34,007 nt of DNA, taken from positions 1 through 34,007 of the forward strand of contig JAOZUK010000022.1 of NCBI GenBank assembly GCA_029938715.1. The letters are read 5' to 3'. Of the stretch, positions 14,964 through 24,583 are shown piece by piece. Below the pieces are notes generated by a model that saw only the letters and a program-made list of their open reading frames with translations, did not search any database and was not told where the DNA came from. The stretch's first letter is position 1, and each line of letters begins with the position of its first letter. The translations under genes were made by a program, and so were the position numbers. The DNA comes from Bacteroidales bacterium (GTDB lineage: Bacteria; Bacteroidota; Bacteroidia; Bacteroidales; GCA-2748055).

Positions 14964-17471
14964 TCAAGGATCAATGATTGAATCGTAGATGCTCTGAAGG
15001 ATGGAGGTGCGGATATTCATCTCATATAACAATTGATTGTTGCGGGTGGGAAGGACCCGGTTGGAGAGGAACACATAGCTGATTTCATGTTCCGGATCCG
15101 CCCAGACAAAGGTTCCTGTAAATCCCGAGTGCCCGAAACTTGAAGGGGGTGCACCGGGACATGGATAATCCCCCGGCGAACCATCTTTTTCACCAAGCAG
15201 TGGTTTATCGAATCCCAGTCCCCTTCTACTTTCAAGTTCAGGAAACTGGTAGCTGGAATACTCTCTCAGGATCTTCGCCGGGATGATCTGTTCGCCTCCA
15301 TAATTCCCCATGCGCCTGTACATTTCGATGAGCTTTAGCAGGTCATTGGCAGAGGAAAAGAGCCCGGCATTCCCGGCATAAGTCCCCATCATGGCTGCTC
15401 CTTCATCATGTACGTAGCCATGAACCAGCTGCTTCCGGAACAGTGAATCATATTCTGTTGGAACGATCCTGGATGCAGAGAATGAGTTGCGTGGATGAAA
15501 AAGTAACTCCCAGGCTCCCAGCCGATGATAGATATGCTCCGAGAGAAATGTTTCATAGGGCTGTCCCGACAGCTCTTCTATGATTGTTGGAAACAGAAAG
15601 AATGAGAGTCCACTGTAGAGATACTTTTTTTCACCCAGCTCCGATTTCCGGATCTGCTTAAAGATTTTACCCTTGTAGGTATCCGACAGATAGAGACGAT
15701 CGGCTACCTTAAGGGTGTATTTCCCCCCTGCATCCGTGCGGATAAAACGCTGCTTATATTTCCCGTTTTTCTTCAGTGTATTTTCATAGTATGGAATCCA
15801 TGGAAAAAGCCCAGCCCGATGGGCCAGGATATCCTTCAGGGGCAGACTGGCTTTGTCGGACCGCTTCATGGCACTACAGTAGTCACCCAGCCGGTCCTGA
15901 TAAGAGAATTTCCCCATGCCCTCCAATAGCATCAAACCCGAAAGGGGTCCAGAGACTTTGGTTACGGATGCCAGGTCATAGAGGTCATGCTTTTCGACTT
16001 CAATCCTTCTATTGTAAGTATGGTGCCCGTACGCCTTGTGAAAGACCACGGTCCCTTTGCGGGCTACAATCACCTGGCATCCCGGGTAAGCACCTGCATC
16101 CAGACCCCGTTTTACAATGGAGTCGATGGCATGGTTCAGCCTGCTGGAGCAGAGCCCGGCATTTTCCGGGAGTCCATATTGAAGCCTGAGGCCACCGGAC
16201 GTAGTGATCCCGTACCCGACGGGGTAGTGGTCTCCAATGGACACCGGCAATCTGCCCCTTCCGCCAATGCCCCCGAAAATAAGTTGTGCAGACAAGCTTT
16301 CCGTCATAGGATTTTGCTCATAGGTAAGTATTAGACCCTCAGGTCCCGGCGTCGCTCCATTGGATGCAATGCTCTTGCATCGCTCCAGACTGGCAGGATC
16401 ACCAAACCAGACCACTATTAGACCTGTCTGCTGCCCAAGTGAGGAGAGAAAAGCTTCCGAGGTCTCAGTTAACTGGCCGGGGTATACCCCTGCAATAACC
16501 AGATCGTATGAAGCAAGCTGCTCAGCCAGTTCATCTTTGTTTTCGCTACCCGGCCAGAAATAGTTACTGGTCCGTGTATACAGGCCTGCCATCTTCTGAA
16601 AATCGGTCAGACTCTGTTGATTCACTGCCAGGCAGGCGATCTTCGTCTTTTCCAGTTCCTTCAGTGGCATGATCTGCTCCCGGTTGGACAGGACCGTGAG
16701 GGAATGTTCATACAGATCCCGAATGAAGGCAGATTGATCAGTCCCAGCGCCCTGTGCCATCTTCTTCATGCTGCTTCCCGTCTCCACATCCTGCTGTAAG
16801 ATCCAGTATTTGAAGGCCAGGACCTGCCTGGTCCGATGGTCAATGGTGTCAGCCTGGGTAAACGCTTCCATGCATTTGCCGATCCCGGAGAGACTATTTG
16901 CTTCGATCCTTGTTATGCAGTCTGTCAATCCGGGACCACTTTCCGGATCTATGACCTGGATATGATTATCTGTAAGGCCTGCCGCAATGGCATCATCCAT
17001 TCCCTTTGCAATTACCATGTGAACACCCTTTCTTCCAGTTTGTGCTGCCAGATCCACTCCAGCCAGGTAACGAAGCGAATCACTTGCAATGGCGGCCAGG
17101 GAGCCTATATCGGGATATTGTTCGCTCCATCTGCCCTCCAGAGCAATGGCCGATGGGACGGTGCTCAAAGATTGGAGGTAGTCTGCCAATTCATGCATCT
17201 GCTCATTGGGACTTGAGGTGAAGATCAGGCCTCCAATGCCATGATCCCTGATGACCCGGGCAGTTTCCATGGTCTCACGGAGTCCATCATCCGGACTTGT
17301 GACGACCCAGAGTAATTGGGCAATCTTCTCCTCCCTGGAAAGGGTGGAAAGTACAGAGTCCACCCAGGGGTGATCCATGTAAGTCATGTAGGGTAGCTGC
17401 TTGGCAATTGTCTGTCCCGAAGCCAGGGGATGGATCATGAAAATGATTCCAATGATGATTGATCTTTTCAT
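14964..17471 (-). CDS. Eroded GH3 domain fused to intact beta-lactamase-type serine hydrolase
   Basis: This 835-aa protein has a signal peptide ending near LASGQ. Residues ~30-430 resemble GH3: the opening LSREEKIAQLLWV and HGIGGLIFTSSPNEQMHELA, then the GH3-C-like part with TVLSNREQIMPLKELEKTKIACLAV and GRLPVSIGDHYPVGYG. The barrel is shortened, and I find neither the KHFPGHG-type block nor a nucleophile-Asp block, so it is probably glycosidase-dead. Residues ~445-835 form a class C beta-lactamase-like domain with Ser502-x-x-Lys505 (ASVTK), YSG as the YxN equivalent and GHSGFTG as the KTG equivalent, so it is probably active. Bacteroidota often carry GH3-beta-lactamase fusions near 950-1000 aa, so this one is short in its GH3 half. 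Its stop overlaps the next possible start (TGATG), and it is 12 bp from the preceding gene. Confidence 0.82.
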   Translation of the reverse strand: MKRSIIIGIIFMIHPLASGQTIAKQLPYMTYMDHPWVDSVLSTLSREEKIAQLLWVVTSPDDGLRETMETARVIRDHGIGGLIFTSSPNEQMHELADYLQSLSTVPSAIALEGRWSEQYPDIGSLAAIASDSLRYLAGVDLAAQTGRKGVHMVIAKGMDDAIAAGLTDNHIQVIDPESGPGLTDCITRIEANSLSGIGKCMEAFTQADTIDHRTRQVLAFKYWILQQDVETGSSMKKMAQGAGTDQSAFIRDLYEHSLTVLSNREQIMPLKELEKTKIACLAVNQQSLTDFQKMAGLYTRTSNYFWPGSENKDELAEQLASYDLVIAGVYPGQLTETSEAFLSSLGQQTGLIVVWFGDPASLERCKSIASNGATPGPEGLILTYEQNPMTESLSAQLIFGGIGGRGRLPVSIGDHYPVGYGITTSGGLRLQYGLPENAGLCSSRLNHAIDSIVKRGLDAGAYPGCQVIVARKGTVVFHKAYGHHTYNRRIEVEKHDLYDLASVTKVSGPLSGLMLLEGMGKFSYQDRLGDYCSAMKRSDKASLPLKDILAHRAGLFPWIPYYENTLKKNGKYKQRFIRTDAGGKYTLKVADRLYLSDTYKGKIFKQIRKSELGEKKYLYSGLSFFLFPTIIEELSGQPYETFLSEHIYHRLGAWELLFHPRNSFSASRIVPTEYDSLFRKQLVHGYVHDEGAAMMGTYAGNAGLFSSANDLLKLIEMYRRMGNYGGEQIIPAKILREYSSYQFPELESRRGLGFDKPLLGEKDGSPGDYPCPGAPPSSFGHSGFTGTFVWADPEHEISYVFLSNRVLPTRNNQLLYEMNIRTSILQSIYDSIIDP

Positions 17472-17483
17472 ATTTTGGATTGA

Positions 17484-20400
17484 TCAGTTATATTCTTCTA
17501 TAATTCCCCAATTCTCATTGGGCTCAGCTACCATTTCCAATTCAAGCCTGCCGCCTTTCAATAATTCACTTGCTGGAAATTTAAAGTCATTCAACACCTT
17601 GCCGTTTAGCTTAGCCGACTGCACATATTTATTCAAACGCGATGCATTTTTTGCTTCAATAACAAAGGTTTCACCTCGACCAAATTGTTTGCCTAAATCA
17701 ATCTCAACCTTTTCGAACAATGGGCTGCCAATTTCGTAAATCGGCTCAACCCGGCAACCTCCATCGGTTTGGAATAGTCCCATCGATGCCATGATAAACC
17801 ACGCACTCATTTGTCCCTGGTCTTCGTCGCCAAGGTACGCATTGGCAACTCCATAACCGTAATAGCGATCAATAACCGCCCGGCTCCATTTTTGTGTCAA
17901 CCATGGCTTTCCTACCCAGTTAAACAGGAAAGCAAAATGCATCGACTGCTGATTTCCCTGAATCACCGGGTAATTCCAGTACTGGTCATTCATTCCATTA
18001 AAACGGGTTTTATAGCTTTCGCCAAATCCCCAGTCCAAACGTTCAATAAAACGGTCTTTGCCAATGGCTTCGGCCAATGCCTGAATATCTTGTGGCACGA
18101 AATAGGTTAGTTGCCAGGCGTTTCCCTCTACATAATGTTTGTTTGCTCCCGATTTATACGGGTCGAAATCGGGCATCCACTCCCCATTTGAGTCCTTCAT
18201 CCGGGCATAACCTGTTTCCTTGTCGATTATATTTCTCCAGTAGTAGCCACGTTTCAGGAAGAATTCGTAATCTTTCTCTTTTCCCAACGCCTTGGCAAAC
18301 TGCGAAACCGTCCAGTCGTCGTAAGAATATTCTAGCGAATTTGAAAAACGGCCTTTGTCGTACGGAACATATCCATGTTTTAAATAGGTAAGCAAGTCAC
18401 GGTTTCCGGCATAACCACCACCAACCACACGTCCGGGAGTAGTTTGCATTTTTTTCACCGCTTCAAAAGCTTTTTCCACATCGTAATCGCGAATTCCCAT
18501 TTGGTAGGCACCTACAATCAATGGAATTTCGTGCTCGGCTACCATTACCGGAACATACTCCATTGCCGCCGGGCCTTTTGCCAGCCAACCATTTGCATCG
18601 TACATGGCCAGTTGTGATTTCACCCAACGGTTGCTCCATTCAGGCGTTACCAGGTTCCAGAATTGGTTAAGATTCCAGAAGGTATTCCAGAAGGCATCGC
18701 AACCCAGCGCCGGAGAAGCCGGATCTTCCAATTTACGGATTTTTTCATCGGCATCGCGCCACTCACCGTTTACATCACTAAAAGTATTGCGGCTGCACAA
18801 CGAACGATAGAAGTTATTATAGAAACGCATTTTTTCGCGCTTGTCGTTGGATGTGATTCTCACCCTTTGCATCAGCTCGTCCCAGGCGTTCACATTGTTC
18901 TGTCGAACAGCTTCAAAATCCCATCCAAAAGGTTTAGAGATTTCAGTTTCCAGGTTTTCACGGGCATTTTCAATGCTCACATAGGAGATTCCTGTGCACA
19001 ACTGCACCACGTTATTTTCCTTTGTATCGAACTCAATAATTGCTCCTGCATCTTTTACGTTCTTAATTTTCAGCATTTCGGTATCTTCCTGAACGCCATT
19101 TTCTGTCCACACACTAAAACCCGAAATGGCATGGTCGAATTCACCTACAAAATGCACAATGTATTCCTGCGAAATTCCACCGGCCCAGGTATTCGGGCAA
19201 ATCTGGTGGCTATAACCCTCAAGCGTTCTTTCGCCGGTTTTCCTGATATAAATCTCATGCAAATTGTAGGTATACTCTGAGGGAATCATCAAATCAAACA
19301 ATACCCGCGAACCTTCCCTGTCCTTCGGAAAGGTGTAACGTTGGAAACCACAGCGGGTGCTTGCTGTAATTTCTGCCTGAATATCGTAATCGCTTAGAAC
19401 AACTTTATAATATCCGATTGGTGCTTCCTCGGTAGATTTATCAATGCGCGAGCGATAACCGCTGTTCACATCTTTTTCGTCGCCAACCTGCGTTTGTAAG
19501 GGTCCGTTTGTGGGCATGGTTCCCAGGCCGGCAACGGTCCATTCATGAATGTGTGAGAAACAGCCAATTGATTCAAAGGTAGGTTCGTAGCCGGCCTGCC
19601 AGCTATCGTTCTGGTTGTCGGGGCTCATTTTTACCATGCTGAATGGCATCCATGGCCCCGGTGCAATCATCCAGCGCGAGTGGGCTGTACCAATTTTGGT
19701 GTCGACATATCCGGCAGGCGTAATTGGCGTTTTAGCCTCACGAACTACCTTGCCCCACTGAATTTTCTCTCCGTCAACAAAAACCTCGTATTTACTTTTC
19801 ACCGGAGATTCGACCTTAGGCATTGACGCTTCAAAGGTGTATCTTTTCGCTTCAACGAAAGCAGAAAAAATTTCTTTTCCGTCAAGCTTTACCAACAATT
19901 CCGGCTTTCCTGAAAGGTGTTCCACATCAAGCAATAAAGTTTGTGCTGAGCCGTTTTCAGTCTCAATTTCGTAATCGGCAGCTTCAACTCCACGGAGATA
20001 AACACTTTTGTTTTCAGCTAAACGCACATTGCCCGGGCCTTCCAGTTTTACTTGATCGAATTTCAGCCAGGAGCCCTCCAGAGTTGTCAGCTTGATTTCG
20101 TTTCCGCCTGCCCGTATCAATTCATTTTCAAGGGCTATCTCAATTAAATATTCTGATGAATCGGCGATTTCTCCGTCAATTGTGCTATTCTCGTTTATGA
20201 CAGGAATACGGTATTTCCATGATTTCCCGTTCACAGTTACTTTAAAAAGCGGCAAATTTTTTGAATTGCAATCCAGAATATCGACGCTTAGCATCCATTC
20301 TCCTTTTTTCGGAAGTTTATCAATTCCAAACAGGATGTTCAGTGTGCTCGAACGCCAACCCGAAGTTCCCCAGGTTCCTCCCCAGGTATCGCTGGTGCCG

Positions 20401-21860
20401 GGGATGATGTATGGCCAGTCGGTTTTGTCCTCCGAAGTGCCTATCAAGAAGTACTTATCTTCCCAACCAAAATCCATTTCAATAAAGCGGGAATAATCGT
20501 TTGGTGCCAGGGCAAATTCGGCGCCACTGTTGTTGTTTTCGCCTATTTGCCAGATGACTGTTTTTTCGGATGATTTATTTTCGTTTGCCCATTCGTAAAA
20601 CATCTCAATTGATTTAGCCAGAACTCCTGCCGAGCCTTTAAAATCGGCCGAACCAGCCGGAGTGCCGTCCATTTTATACCATTCGTAAAAACCATTGTTT
20701 GCTACAACACGCTCCATCATAGGCTTTGCCAGTTCATAGGCTTCTTCCACAAGACCATAGGCAATAAGCTGCTGAATCATCCGGCCTCCGAACCAGGTCC
20801 AGTCGCCTCCGTTTTGGTATTCGTAAGAAGAAGAAATATTCTTCCCCAATACTTCTTCAGGATAAGTGGGATAAAGTGTTAAACCAATGGAGGATGCACC
20901 GGACAATTCAACATTCTTTTTCATGTGGGAGAGCACAATGACGATTTCTTCGGGGTTTAGCACCCCAGCCTCTATAGCAACTGCAGTTCCTCCGTGATAA
21001 TGAATTTCGTTTTCATTAAACTCTTTCGGGAAGGGCGAACCATCGATGTAGACATGAGGAATAAATTTTCTGCTGCTGCCATCCCATAAATGTAACCTGA
21101 TATTTGAAAGAATATCAGTACGCAATATGTTCCAGCGTTCTTTCTCTTTGGTATCGTTTGTAAATCCTGCCATGCTTTCAAGGGCAATCGCTAACATGGC
21201 ATTATCGTAGGCATCGATGCTCCAATGTGTCAGGCTGTCCACATCTACTACTGCGCCACCTTCTACCTGAACGTCGCCCCAATCGAAGGTTGTAGCCCCG
21301 AATATCAGTCCGTATTTTTCTGAATATCTTTCGGATAAAAGGTATTTCACGGCCAGACTCAGCCTTTCATAAACTGCTTTTCCTGCAACTTTTTCTGTAA
21401 GAATACTTTGATCCTTAGTTTTGATGATGTATTTGCTAATGGCCTGAATCAAAGAAGTTTCCTGGTCGGTTTCAACGGTGTTCTTAAAGCCGATGTGTCC
21501 TGGTGCCGTTTCTGATTCGTAGGTATTCGGGTCGCTCCAGGTAAAAGCTTCGCGGGGGACGTAGCCATCGAGCAGTTCGCCGTTTTCCTGTTGAAAGTGA
21601 AAAAACATGACCAGGTTTTCCCGGATAACAGAATGGTCGTATTCTTCGCACGACAATTCGATAAAGGTATTTAAATCGCGTGCCCACACCATTTGATATC
21701 CCGAGCCGGCATAGAATCCTTTCTTCATCAGCTGGCGGGCCATGCTGTCCACTTTTTGTAAGTTTTCATCAGCCAGAATTTTGGATGCCAGTTCTCTTTT
21801 TGATTTATCATGACAGGCAACCATAAGTGCCAGTACAAGAAATAAACTTACTGTTCTCAT
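17484..21860 (-). CDS. Trimodular six-hairpin glycosidase / RG-lyase-like domain / GH92 alpha-mannosidase
   Basis: This 1458-aa protein has a lipoprotein-like leader (LALMVAC|HDK). Residues ~25-430 are an (alpha/alpha)6 barrel resembling GH63/GH15-type glycosidases: YQMVWARDLN, VETDQETSLIQA, TTFDWGDV and AYDNAMLAIALE. Residues ~433-700 look like the C-terminal carbohydrate-binding part of rhamnogalacturonan lyases (VIWQIGENNN, FLIGTSEDKTDWPYIIPG, WRSSTLNILF). Residues ~705-1440 are GH92: AGYVDTKIGTAH, GPWMPFSMVKMSPDN, MPTNGPLQTQVG, LGCDAFWNTFW, DEDQGQMSAW (catalytic Asp region) and YEIGSPLFEKVEIDL. GH92 enzymes are calcium-dependent exo-alpha-mannosidases, usually about 750 aa, so this one is doubled by its N-terminal half. 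The six-hairpin sugar specificity is unassigned. It lies 15 bp after the GH2 gene. Confidence 0.85.
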   Translation of the reverse strand: MRTVSLFLVLALMVACHDKSKRELASKILADENLQKVDSMARQLMKKGFYAGSGYQMVWARDLNTFIELSCEEYDHSVIRENLVMFFHFQQENGELLDGYVPREAFTWSDPNTYESETAPGHIGFKNTVETDQETSLIQAISKYIIKTKDQSILTEKVAGKAVYERLSLAVKYLLSERYSEKYGLIFGATTFDWGDVQVEGGAVVDVDSLTHWSIDAYDNAMLAIALESMAGFTNDTKEKERWNILRTDILSNIRLHLWDGSSRKFIPHVYIDGSPFPKEFNENEIHYHGGTAVAIEAGVLNPEEIVIVLSHMKKNVELSGASSIGLTLYPTYPEEVLGKNISSSYEYQNGGDWTWFGGRMIQQLIAYGLVEEAYELAKPMMERVVANNGFYEWYKMDGTPAGSADFKGSAGVLAKSIEMFYEWANENKSSEKTVIWQIGENNNSGAEFALAPNDYSRFIEMDFGWEDKYFLIGTSEDKTDWPYIIPGTSDTWGGTWGTSGWRSSTLNILFGIDKLPKKGEWMLSVDILDCNSKNLPLFKVTVNGKSWKYRIPVINENSTIDGEIADSSEYLIEIALENELIRAGGNEIKLTTLEGSWLKFDQVKLEGPGNVRLAENKSVYLRGVEAADYEIETENGSAQTLLLDVEHLSGKPELLVKLDGKEIFSAFVEAKRYTFEASMPKVESPVKSKYEVFVDGEKIQWGKVVREAKTPITPAGYVDTKIGTAHSRWMIAPGPWMPFSMVKMSPDNQNDSWQAGYEPTFESIGCFSHIHEWTVAGLGTMPTNGPLQTQVGDEKDVNSGYRSRIDKSTEEAPIGYYKVVLSDYDIQAEITASTRCGFQRYTFPKDREGSRVLFDLMIPSEYTYNLHEIYIRKTGERTLEGYSHQICPNTWAGGISQEYIVHFVGEFDHAISGFSVWTENGVQEDTEMLKIKNVKDAGAIIEFDTKENNVVQLCTGISYVSIENARENLETEISKPFGWDFEAVRQNNVNAWDELMQRVRITSNDKREKMRFYNNFYRSLCSRNTFSDVNGEWRDADEKIRKLEDPASPALGCDAFWNTFWNLNQFWNLVTPEWSNRWVKSQLAMYDANGWLAKGPAAMEYVPVMVAEHEIPLIVGAYQMGIRDYDVEKAFEAVKKMQTTPGRVVGGGYAGNRDLLTYLKHGYVPYDKGRFSNSLEYSYDDWTVSQFAKALGKEKDYEFFLKRGYYWRNIIDKETGYARMKDSNGEWMPDFDPYKSGANKHYVEGNAWQLTYFVPQDIQALAEAIGKDRFIERLDWGFGESYKTRFNGMNDQYWNYPVIQGNQQSMHFAFLFNWVGKPWLTQKWSRAVIDRYYGYGVANAYLGDEDQGQMSAWFIMASMGLFQTDGGCRVEPIYEIGSPLFEKVEIDLGKQFGRGETFVIEAKNASRLNKYVQSAKLNGKVLNDFKFPASELLKGGRLELEMVAEPNENWGIIEEYN

Positions 21861-21875
21861 TTTATGAAATATTGA

Positions 21876-24518
21876 TTATAATCCAACTGTAACTGGTCTA
21901 CCGTTCCATGGAGCTACTTCCAATTGCATCTCTGAAATCATTGTATCGCTTTGTAGGAGCGACAAATCGATTCCAATCTTCCGTTTCTCTCCAGGAAAAA
22001 GTGTGAAATAATTATCATCCATAAACACCGGAAGCACAAGCTCCCCACTCTTCTTATCGCTTATTTTCATTCGCAAGAAAAAGGCTGTTTCACGTCCGGT
22101 ATTCTCTATAGTTGCATTGATCAAACCATTTTCATTTTTCGTTACAGCCACCTCTAAATCAGCCGGGTTAAGCCTCTCAGGCTCCAGCCAGTCGGTTTCT
22201 TTGCTTGTCAGCCAATACAGATTTTCATCAAGCAGTTCACCTTTGCTGTTCTTAAGTCTTAGCCGGGCAAAATAAAAACCATTTGGCTTTTCATTTCCAA
22301 ATAATTTCCGGATTACTCTGTATGAATTAGCCCCTACACTTGCCTTCGAGCTGCTCTTTTCAATTGAGCTTCCATGGATATCGATTAACTCAGATTCAAT
22401 AAGCAAATCATTGGCATCGAAATAAGTCTGGTTCAGGACACAAATACTGGAATCATTGAGATTTAACTGGGTGTGCAAGGGTTTGGCTCCATGCCGAAAA
22501 CCATAAAAACACCCGTTCTGCTCTAAAAACACATCGTAAAATTGTCCCCGCAGGGATGTCCATGGATTCTGGTTCTTCCAGACCAGCATTCCCGTGTATT
22601 TATCCCACATTCCAGCATTGAAGCCCTCCTGTAAGGCGCGGTATTGTTCGTAATTCACCAGCTGGGCTTTTTTGCAGAAGTCTTCAATTCCAGAAATCTC
22701 GCCAAGCTGCTCAATATATTTTCCATATCCAATGTATTTGTGGTAACGCCAAACATGGTTTGCCCTGTCCCTCACAGGAGGCTGGAGATCTTTTTCGTCC
22801 ATCATCTTTCTCATGGTTTCCACATTCGGAAGTCCCACCGATCCCAGTTCCGGATTAAAGGGATACGACTGTGTGACAAAAAAGCGCTTTGGATCCTGGA
22901 TGCCATAGGGGCCGTCTCCATTACCTCCAATTGTATTTCTAAGAATACTGTCGGAGGTGGATTCATTTACATAATATCGTGTTCCATCATATTTAGGGAA
23001 GATTTCCTTTTCAAGCTTCTCATTGATATCGGGTGGGGGAGGGAATTCGTTCCCACCACACCACATGTATAAGCTTGGATGGTTACGCAGCATTTTAATC
23101 TGGTCAATGGCTGAGCTTATGAACAGGGAATGATCATCGGGATATTCCTGTCGACGAGCCTGGGACTCCTTTTTACGAGGATCCAGCCAGCGTCCGTTGC
23201 AATCGCCAGAAACCCAAAAATCCTGCCATACCAGAAGTCCGTATTTATCACAGGCCTCATAAAATTCAGGACGTTCGGGCATGGACCCGCCCCAGATACG
23301 AATCATGTTCATGTTCATTTCGGAATGCATGCGTACTTCCGCTTCATACCTTTCTGGAGTCAGACGAAGCAAGGCATCAGAAGCAATCCAGTTTCCGCCC
23401 TTGATAAAAATCTTCTGACCATTAATCAGGAATACCCTTCCGCCCACTTTTTCATCGAAATAATTAGAACTTTGCCGCAGGCCAAAATTGACCGATTCTG
23501 AGTCCGATATTAAATCATTCTGTTTGAAATTCAATTTCAGTTTGTACAGATTGGCTTCGCCGAGCTCCGCTTCGCTTCGGTTAGCTTCCCCCATGCCGTT
23601 TGGCCACCAGAGTTTTGGATTCTTGATTGCTATTTCAGCAAATTCAAGGGTAACACTTTCCCCGGCTTTTATGCTTGCAGGCAGCGACCAGGTATTTTCA
23701 CCAAGAGTGGCTACCAGGATACCTTCCTGGTTAAGCTCGGAGGCATTAAATAACTCCGCAGATACCGTTATAAATGCAGGATTTTGTTTTTTTTCGGGCA
23801 CTCGTTTACCCGGAACTCTAGGTTTAACAAAAGGATCACGGATATCAACAGGACCGGTAATTTCAAGAGATACCTGATCCCAGATACCTGTATTCCGGTC
23901 GCGGATCGGACAAATCCAATCCCATCCGGCGGTAAATTGCTGAGTAATCGATCGGGCAATGGTTCCGTCACCTCCCTGTCCTCCGTTCGCATTACCAACC
24001 GGATCCGGAGGTTCAACCAGCACGGCCAGATTATTTGTCCCGCTTTCTTCAAGCATTGGGGTAATCAGATATTTCTCTCTCAGAAACATGCCTTTATGCG
24101 TATCGGAATTAATCCGTTTACCATTCAAAAACATGTTCGCAGAATAATTTATTCCCCTGAATTTCAACCAAACCTGCTCTCCCTGTTTCAATTCTGGCAA
24201 TGAAAAACGATTCCGAAACCAAAAGGTATAATACTCTGCGCCTGTTTCATAAATATCCGGAATCAACTCGTTATTCAATCCAAAGAAAGGATCGGGAACC
24301 TTCTTATTGTGTAATAAAGTAGTTAAAACCGTTCCCGGAACACGGGCTTCCATCCAATCATAAAGTTCAAATTCGGGGGAAGAAACCAAGGTTCCGTCAA
24401 CCGGCACTTCTGAAGCCCGCTTAGCTTTCCATCCTTCATCCAAAAGAATTTCCTGTGATTGCGCGAAGGAAGCAATAGCCGTTATCAAAATAAGGATTGG
24501 AGTTAGTATTTTAGGCAT
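21876..24518 (-). CDS. GH2 protein, endo-beta-mannosidase/exo-glucosaminidase type
   Basis: This 880-aa protein has a signal peptide ending near IASFAQ. It follows GH2 order: sugar-binding jelly-roll (DWMEARVPGTVLTTLL, GINYSANMFLNGKRI), immunoglobulin-like domain, barrel (FIKGGNWIASDALL, MNMIRIWGGSMPERPEFYEACD), then tail sandwiches. Glu491 in CGGNEFPPPP is the acid/base candidate, and Glu557 in FNPELGSVGLPNVET is the nucleophile candidate. The latter block, and QLVNYEQYRALQEGFN with WKNQNPWTSLRGQFYD, resemble plant mannosylglycoprotein endo-beta-mannosidase (Man-beta-1,4-GlcNAc of N-glycans) more than ordinary beta-mannosidase. Exo-beta-glucosaminidase is the main alternative. A short GCTTC-repeat insertion interrupts the WWPNG-x-GE-x-NLY loop. 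The gene lies 65 bp from the upstream gene and 15 bp from the next. Confidence 0.87.
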   Translation of the reverse strand: MPKILTPILILITAIASFAQSQEILLDEGWKAKRASEVPVDGTLVSSPEFELYDWMEARVPGTVLTTLLHNKKVPDPFFGLNNELIPDIYETGAEYYTFWFRNRFSLPELKQGEQVWLKFRGINYSANMFLNGKRINSDTHKGMFLREKYLITPMLEESGTNNLAVLVEPPDPVGNANGGQGGDGTIARSITQQFTAGWDWICPIRDRNTGIWDQVSLEITGPVDIRDPFVKPRVPGKRVPEKKQNPAFITVSAELFNASELNQEGILVATLGENTWSLPASIKAGESVTLEFAEIAIKNPKLWWPNGMGEANRSEAELGEANLYKLKLNFKQNDLISDSESVNFGLRQSSNYFDEKVGGRVFLINGQKIFIKGGNWIASDALLRLTPERYEAEVRMHSEMNMNMIRIWGGSMPERPEFYEACDKYGLLVWQDFWVSGDCNGRWLDPRKKESQARRQEYPDDHSLFISSAIDQIKMLRNHPSLYMWCGGNEFPPPPDINEKLEKEIFPKYDGTRYYVNESTSDSILRNTIGGNGDGPYGIQDPKRFFVTQSYPFNPELGSVGLPNVETMRKMMDEKDLQPPVRDRANHVWRYHKYIGYGKYIEQLGEISGIEDFCKKAQLVNYEQYRALQEGFNAGMWDKYTGMLVWKNQNPWTSLRGQFYDVFLEQNGCFYGFRHGAKPLHTQLNLNDSSICVLNQTYFDANDLLIESELIDIHGSSIEKSSSKASVGANSYRVIRKLFGNEKPNGFYFARLRLKNSKGELLDENLYWLTSKETDWLEPERLNPADLEVAVTKNENGLINATIENTGRETAFFLRMKISDKKSGELVLPVFMDDNYFTLFPGEKRKIGIDLSLLQSDTMISEMQLEVAPWNGRPVTVGL
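23554..23588. repeat. GCTTC short repeat inside the GH2 gene
   Basis: The pentamer GCTTC occurs at 23554, 23569, 23574 and 23584, so all spacings are multiples of five. On the coding strand it yields GEANRSEAELGEANLY, in which GEAN appears twice around a short RSEAEL insert. GH2 relatives normally read WWPNG-x-G-x-x-NLY here without the insert. The frame is kept, and the insert lies in a surface loop. Confidence 0.6.
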
Positions 24519-24583
24519 AGATGAAGGTTTATGGTTTTTCTTTTATTTGGATAATCTTACCGGCTTCAAATAGAGATTCTGAC

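Noticed and set aside
18663-19280. Plus-strand open frame of 205 codons
   Set aside because: Antisense to the GH92 domain, which carries clear family motifs in the minus frame.
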